A stretch of 64,000 nt of DNA, from contig QKWP01000003.1 of the NCBI GenBank assembly GCA_003550325.1, positions 570,300 to 634,299 of the forward strand, in the 5' to 3' direction. A model generated the notes under the pieces. That model saw only the letters and a program-made list of their open reading frames with translations, had not been told where the DNA came from and searched no databases. A program made the translations under genes and the position numbers. The DNA comes from Gigaspora rosea (Eukaryota; Glomeromycota; Glomeromycetes; Diversisporales; Gigasporaceae). Positions 58,173 through 64,000 of this stretch are shown piece by piece. Every line of letters starts with the position of its first letter. Position 1 is the stretch's first letter.

Positions 58173-59074
58173 GTAAGTTTACCAAATTTCTGCACCTCTG
58201 TATTATTTCCATAAATTTCTATAAACTATTAATTTGATCTTTACAGCTAATTTAAAAATTAGTGGGAAACATAATGAATTTTGTAATGATTATCCAAATT
58301 TAAATATTTATTTTTCAGTAATAATGTATAATTTTTCAATAATATAATTTTCATCTAATGTATTATCACAGTATATTTTTAACCAACTAAAAATTATATT
58401 GCATCCATTTCATAAATTCTTGAACTTCCAACAAAAAATTAACTAACTGAATATTTACCAATTCATTAAATTTGATTCGCAATAATTATTACCAAAAATC
58501 ACAAATTTATCAAATTACCAAATATTCATTCAGTCAATTTTTTACCAGATATCCAAAATTTATGAAAACTTCTATAACAAAAATTGTCTCAAATTTATAA
58601 AAACTACTATGCAAAAACTATACTTTTATTATCAAAAAATAATTACCAAAATTTTATCCCAAAATTCATCATATCCCATTATATCTGATTTAAAAATTAG
58701 TAAGCACATGTTAAATTTGTGATGATCATCAGCAAATTTCATTAATTATTTTTTGATAATAAAAGTATAGTTTTCCATAATATAATTTTCAGCCAGTACC
58801 AATATGTATCATGATAATACATTGAATGAAAATTACATTATCGAAAAACTATACAATTATACTAAAAATAATTATCAAAATTTGCACAAAAATTCATCAT
58901 GTTTCCCACTAATTTTCAAATCAACTGTAATTTTCAAATTAGCTATAAAATTATTATTTTTCACACTAAATTTTACATGACTTTTGTTAACTTTTTACAT
59001 TATTTAAAATACAATACAACGAAATTATATAAAATCTATCAAAATTTTTAAACAAATTTTGATCCCAATTATAG
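58173..59074 (+). other. Long intron in the Helitron helicase
   Basis: The donor GTAAGTTTACC and acceptor CCCAATTATAG join NV and GKTIHSEL through a split codon (G|AT). At 902 bp it is much longer than the 50-110 bp introns of the Kelch and OB-like genes nearby. Most of the length is the inverted-repeat element at 58244-58945. Confidence 0.75.
58244..58945. mobile_element. ~700-bp foldback-type element within the Helitron intron
   Basis: cagctaatttaaaaattagt, then gggaaacataatgaatttt on the left; the right end inverted reads tagctaatttgaaaattac with gggaaacatgatgaattttt further in. TA flanks on both sides (58242-58243, 58946-58947) suggest a TA target. Repeated aattatcaaaa / ttttgataatt words fill the interior (for example 58745-58775 against 58600-58635). 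Confidence 0.65.
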
Positions 59075-60200
59075 ATGGTAAAACAATCCACTCAGAATTA
59101 CATCTCACTTCTACTCAAAGTGGTTTCCGCACCCGTGCACTTAATGACAAAGAACTAAAAACTTTTTTACAAAAAATTGATACTATTATTATTGACGAAA
59201 CATCTATGGTTTCTGCTGAACTATTAGACTTTATCTCTAACTTATTTTCTTCTATTCATAACAATGCAATCCCATTCGGTGGTATAAACATTATCTTAGT
59301 TGGTGACCTCGCCCAACTCCCTCCTATTAGTGGTCAACAAGTTTCCGTGCAACTGTCTGGCCACTCTTTTACCCATTATTTTTAAGAACACCGCATCGAC
59401 AAAATAGCGACCACCAATTCTACAATCTCCTCAATGAAGTACGAACTGGCACCATCTCTGAAAATTCTTGGCAAATACTATACCAACGTTACTCCCAATT
59501 CTTATCACACCCTGCTACGGACCTACTATTGAATACCACTCACATTGTCAGCTTCAAAGAAAATGCCCAACGCATTAATAGAATGATATGTAACCGTCTC
59601 CCTACTTTTAATAACAAATTCATCTTGTCGCGTGCCAAAGATATTATAAATTCATTAGAATGGGACCCATCACTTTCTAATAACATATTTAAACCAAAAA
59701 CAAACCTACCCATCTCTGTTCGACTTCAACCTGGTGCACGCATTATGTATCTCAACAACTCTCTGATTGAACAAGGTATATGTAATGGTACTATAGGCAT
59801 TGTCACCGATGTATTTCCTGAATACCAGTCTGTTCGAGTAGCATTCTCTATTAAAGGATCCATAATTGACATCGACATCAGCAAAGAAACCCACTACTTT
59901 CAAATAAATGGTAATAATTGTCGACGCACTCAATTCCCACTGCAAAATTGCTTTGCACTTACGGTCCACAAAACACAGGACCTTACCCTACCAAGAGTAT
60001 CTCTCGCTTTAGACGGAAGCATCTTTTCCCCTGGCCAAGCTTACGTCGCTCTTAGTAGATGCCCTAGATGGGAAGATATCGAAATATCACACCTCGACAG
60101 ATCCGCCTTTATCACAGATCAAGATGTTATTACTGAATATCATAGGCTCGAAACAATTTCAAGATCCAACCCAACTCCTTTCTTCAATTGTTACCATTGA

Positions 60201-61474
60201 AATACCAAAAACATCATTCTATATATGTCTATCCTATTAACATACCAATTTATTTGTCCATTTTTTATAATTTAGCAAATTAACTATTAAATTTCTGTAA
60301 CCTGTATCATCGATTAACACACTTTAAACTGTTCCTTATTTTTATTAATTAATAAATACTGCTACCTTACTGTACTACATACAATATCTTTGTGAGTTAA
60401 TTAAAGAAAATTTTAATACAACAAGCTGATATGTAACGTAATCATTGATTTGCTACTTGTTTAATACTGAAAAACTTTAAAAAAAATATTAAAATTTACA
60501 ATCAAATAGTACTCTAACACTATTTAAAAAATACTCCAAAAAAGTACTTTATACAGCACTGTACGATACAAACTATATTAACTTCTCCATTATATTTCTA
60601 TCTACTCAAATATATATACAATACATGCCTTCCATAAGTACACGTTTTCTTATTTTTTCCTGAACGTACTTCATTAAATTTAATACCAACAATTGTTCTT
60701 ATTGAAACTTTGCTGAATAAATTTCCCTTAGCTCTAATAAACTCTTTATTTAAAATTTAACCTAAAGCAAACTTTTTAATTTAACATACAACATATAGTA
60801 ACAAAACCCTATATTTAACAATTACATAATTTTCAAATTTTATCACGTCCGTAATTAACTAATAAAATCATTAAATACTCCCATATTAAACTTTTTTTCT
60901 TTATTAATAACAGTAAAAAAAAATTGACTAATAAATTAAAATTAATCTCTAAAAAATCTCAACCCTTCAAAAAACACTATGTTATAACATAATATTTAAA
61001 ATACATTCTTTTATCATTCAACCATGATTGTAAGAATTTTTAATCCTTCATGCGATTACCGAATATAACTTTTCAACTCATCCGATACAATATTTTATAT
61101 AATATCCATATATTGTACTTTAAAATAACAAATCTCTTAAAAAAACGCTACACCATGATAATAACTATTAAAATTTTTATAATTTAAATTAAAACTATTT
61201 AATATTTGCGTTACAATAAACCAAAATCATATTCCTCAATAATCCAATCAATAAAAATTTTAAACTTATGCAAATGTTCTATATCAATCTTTTAAGGCAA
61301 TATAACCTCTCAAATTCTACCACTCGTGGGTACAGGAAAAAACTATTGGCTAGTTAATTAATAAATTATAGAGTCAAAATAATAGCAGTAAAAATAATTT
61401 TTAAAGAAATAATACTATCAATTATTATACTGTATCAATAGTTAAGCTAGAGAAATATTTGCATAACTTGAAAA
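60201..61474. other. AT-rich 3' flank of the Helitron
   Basis: No gene. I looked for a Helitron 3' end (hairpin followed by CTRR). The only candidate, a short ccactcgtgg stem near 61321 with ctag near 61351, is too weak to call. Confidence 0.4.
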
Positions 61475-62887
61475 TTAATTACATTTTACAGTATTTGCTT
61501 TAAAGTCAGTAACCCATTTATAGGGATCTTTCTTGCTCACATCTAACATATATATTGTTGATGATAAATTTGACTTCTGAGGGTCGTTATTTTGAACACC
61601 TGTTAAACAAATAAAGGTTTAGTAAATTTAACTAAATATTCTTACATAAATATTCATCATAACTGATAACAGATAAGTAGATTAAAATGACTAAATTTTT
61701 ACCAAAAGCAACAATCATATAATTATCTATAATGTCGCAGTATGTGAATTAATAGTTAGACCATTTGGGTTTGTAATATTTTCAGCCGACCATTCATATG
61801 TTTCACTATCTAAAATCCACAAATCACCGAGGTTCGAACCATCTTCACCAATTCCACCAAACATTATAATACGTCTGTCGGAAGCTTTTTAATTTAAATG
61901 ATTAAAACCTTATAACTAAAAAACACTCATTTAACATTTAAATTGTCAAATAGCATACTTAATACTGCTGAGAAATAATAGCGACTAGGAGGAGCTGGAC
62001 CAGATGCACCCTAATATATATATATATATATATATATTAGCTCATTTACAATTGCTATTGTAAAATATAAGTTAAGTTAAAAAGTCGAGTTTGTTATTAT
62101 TACGTACAAAACTTTCCCACGAGTTATTTGTTGTGTCATATAATGATAACTACAAAGAATCAAAGAATTAATGAATAAAGGCTAAAATATCTATTTTGTT
62201 AAGATATAATACTTACAACACCCATTGGCGCAAGTCCACCATTAGAAGTATATTTTCCACCAAGGTATAAAATCGTTCCACCAGGCAAAGTTATTGCACT
62301 ATAACCCAAGATATCTTGGGGTGCATTTGGTGCAATGCTTATGTCCCATGTTAATTTGTATGAATCGAATATCCAAAGATCATTTTTTTTTCCTGATTAT
62401 CACCAGCGAAAATTGCAATGAATCGATTATTAAAACTAGCGCATGAAAAACTTTTTCTTAATGAGGGTTCACTTCCGCTACTCGTGAGATTAGTACACTT
62501 TTCGTTAGTTATATCAAATTTACTAGTAAAATGTGGATTACCAGTAACATTCCCACCGAACATAAATATCAAATCATCATTTTCTCCACCTATGCAGGCT
62601 GAAGCTTGATGATTTCGAGGAGTTCCAGGAAAAGGTAGATTATCCCATGGTATATCTGTTATTGAAAAATCTTGACAGACATCCAAATAAAAAAAATCAT
62701 TAGAATTTTCATTTCCATTAAATCCACCATGAAAGTAGAGTTTCGTATCGGTGAGGACAGCGCTATGGCCAAATCTTGCGGATGGAGCATATTTAGAAGA
62801 CGCAAATATTGTAGATGGATCAAATTTAGCAAACGCGACAGTAAAATTAAAGAGAAAAGCGAAAATATAAAAGCTAATGTACGACAT
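61475..62887 (-). pseudogene. Kelch-repeat gene, copy 3, two frameshifts
   Basis: Collinear with the intact gene at 10831-12187 but more diverged: same signal peptide type (MSYISFYIFAFLFNFTVAFA), YFHGGFNGN, FFYLDV, FMFGGNV, AIFAGDN. A run of nine A (62382-62390 on the plus strand as T) is one base short for the family frame, so NDLWIFDSYKLTW follows in another frame. A second one-base loss in exon 4 (around 61730) turns the TLVDDYM region into a stop. Splice sites are otherwise present, and the last exon still reads IYMLDVSKKDPYKWVTDF. An extra ~16 residues (DPSTIFASSK) follow the signal peptide. Confidence 0.82.
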
Positions 62888-63292
62888 GATTATAAAATTT
62901 TATTGAGTTGAATTTCGTTATGTAAAGTTATCAGTCTGGAAAGAATTCTCATTATTTATATAAGAGAGTATTGAGTGTATTTTCTATATATAATACCATA
63001 CTGAATTATCGCGGAATAAGTTTGATAATGATGTACAGTACAATACTGTACAATGGTCGTGAAAAAAGTTAATATTATGAATAGAAAGTGTTCAAAATGG
63101 AATTGCTGTTCACGAAATTTAAGACTAAAATTATAGAGATAGATCGACTATTCATTTATAAAAAAATATTGACTTTGAATTTAATTTTGACTTTCACTAC
63201 TGTTTAATGATTATTGCAAGAATGGCTAATTCATTTTGATCATTTTTATATACAAACTAATTTATATAACACATCTTTTTTTGCAATTATTT
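62888..63292. other. Upstream flank of Kelch copy 3
   Basis: The first 80 bases keep the TATA-like promoter block of the other copies. The rest is AT-rich with partial matches to the flanks of the hAT-like element in unit 1 (aagactaaaattat at about 63120). Confidence 0.45.
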
Positions 63293-64000
63293 ATAGACAT
63301 ACGTTAAATAACACGTTACATGTTTATCTGATTCAAAACCAGCTAATTATATTATACTAAAGAAAATCTTATGATTAGGATCAAATATTGAAAATCCTTA
63401 ATGTTCTGATGTGTTTTTTACTTTCATCTTAAATTTTAATACTAGTTATCTGTGTGACGTTATCACACAAAACTAAAAACTTAAAAAAATTAAATACGTG
63501 CTGATTTAAGTGTTTTAAAAAAATGTTAATCATAAATATTTATAACTTTATAATGATTATGATTTCCCGTTCGGCTAAACAAAAAATTGTCGGCTTAAAC
63601 GCGTAATAATCAAATACTATCACGTGATTTGCCACTGATAACACGAAACTAGCCAATCAAATCATGCGATTTACGTGTGATACCCTTAACCGATCGATTT
63701 TTTTCACAATCGGCTAATCAATAATATTCATAGATATACGTTAAATAACACGTTACATGTTTTATCTAATCCAAAACCAGATAACTTAAGAAAATCTTAT
63801 GATTAGGATCAAATATTGAAAATTCATTGAATATTTAAAGTAATTAATATACTGATTTGTTTTTTACTTTTCATCTTACGGTAAATTTTTAATACTAGTT
63901 ATCTGTGTGGCGTTTGTCACTCAAAACTAAGAACAGAAAAAAAAAATTAAATACGTACTGATTTAAATGTTTTAAAAAATGTCAATCATAAATATTTATA
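63293..64000 (+). repeat. Two-copy tandem repeat, period ~435 bp
   Basis: 63293-63546 (gacatacgttaaataacacg ... aatcataaatatttataa) recurs at 63728-64000 with small differences; the second copy runs to the window edge. Both include the tagttatctgtgtg(a/g)cgtt block equivalent to 14943-14964, so this is the site that in unit 1 received the 271-bp MITE. Between them lies a GC-richer stretch with cacgtgat words. Confidence 0.8.

Larger units (their letters stand above)
57618..60200 (+). pseudogene. Helitron SF1B (Pif1-like) helicase half
   Basis: Continues the Rep frame after the poly-A shift. Exon A has FITGSAGTGKSYIIK (Walker A) and APTGVAAQNV. A 902-bp intron (58173-59074, GTAAGT...TATAG) follows; splicing gives DGKTIHSELHLTST, then IIIDETSMVS (Walker B) and VGDLAQLPPISGQQV. 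A one-base loss near 59343-59346 shifts the frame. The next part, FRATVWPLFYPLFLRTPHRQ, continues openly into INRMICNRLPTF and VRLQPGARIMYLNNSL. It ends with CFALTVHKTQDLTL and QAYVALSRCPRWEDI (motifs V-VI), stopping at 60200. The helicase unwinds the nicked strand during Helitron movement. Only one shift damages this half. Confidence 0.9.

Noticed and set aside
61310..61365. Candidate Helitron 3' hairpin plus CTAG
   Set aside because: The stem is only four base pairs and the position is 1.1 kb past the stop without other support.

Overview
This is a gene-poor, very AT-rich eukaryotic window that is mostly transposon sequence. Spliceosomal introns with GTAAGT-type donors, a Kelch-repeat family with N-terminal signal peptides, a Helitron Rep/helicase, a DIRS-like retroelement, a Tigger/pogo transposase relic and a Crypton-like recombinase relic together fit an early-diverging fungus. 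An arbuscular mycorrhizal fungus such as Rhizophagus is my best guess (inference; no marker gene proves it).

Layout. (1) 1-575 is the end of a repeat that recurs inverted at 43.93-44.68 kb. (2) About 0.65-15 kb and 16.4-35.7 kb are two diverged copies of one segment (unit 1 and unit 2). Each holds a large nested transposon (1131-9174; 16905-20936), then a Kelch gene: intact at 10831-12187, broken at 27261-28616. The copies have since taken up different insertions, so each serves as the empty-site control for the other. (3) 29.86-33.86 kb is a DIRS-like element (minus strand: gag, RT, RNase H, tyrosine recombinase) sitting inside an older hAT-like element of unit 2. (4) 34.3-37.2 kb holds a 1.2-kb foldback element and a three-deep nest of transposons. 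(5) 39.2-39.7 kb is a decayed peroxiredoxin copy. (6) 42.2-43.8 kb is a Tigger-type transposase relic split by a MITE. (7) 45.6-49.5 kb is a Crypton-like tyrosine-recombinase relic with two MITEs inside. (8) 52.7-53.7 kb is a possible OB-fold protein, followed at 55.1-60.2 kb by a Helitron Rep/helicase with a few disabling changes and one long intron. (9) 61.5-62.9 kb is a third Kelch copy with two frameshifts; related flanking DNA, itself duplicated in tandem, runs to the window end.

The strongest signal is the number of elements bounded by inverted repeats and flanked by 8-bp target duplications, the signature of hAT-type transposition. I count about fifteen, in several terminal-sequence families (TAGGG, TAGTGAT, CAGTGTTTAAA, AGGACCC, CAGGGTTGGG, GGGTACGTC). 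Several can be checked inside the window against unoccupied sites in the duplicated copies. Several carry subterminal arrays of short GC-rich or palindromic words that stand out from the AT-rich background and produce spurious short ORFs. No hAT transposase gene is visible here, so these look non-autonomous.

Only one apparently intact conventional gene is present: the five-exon Kelch gene at 10831-12187. No tRNA, rRNA or CRISPR array was recognised.
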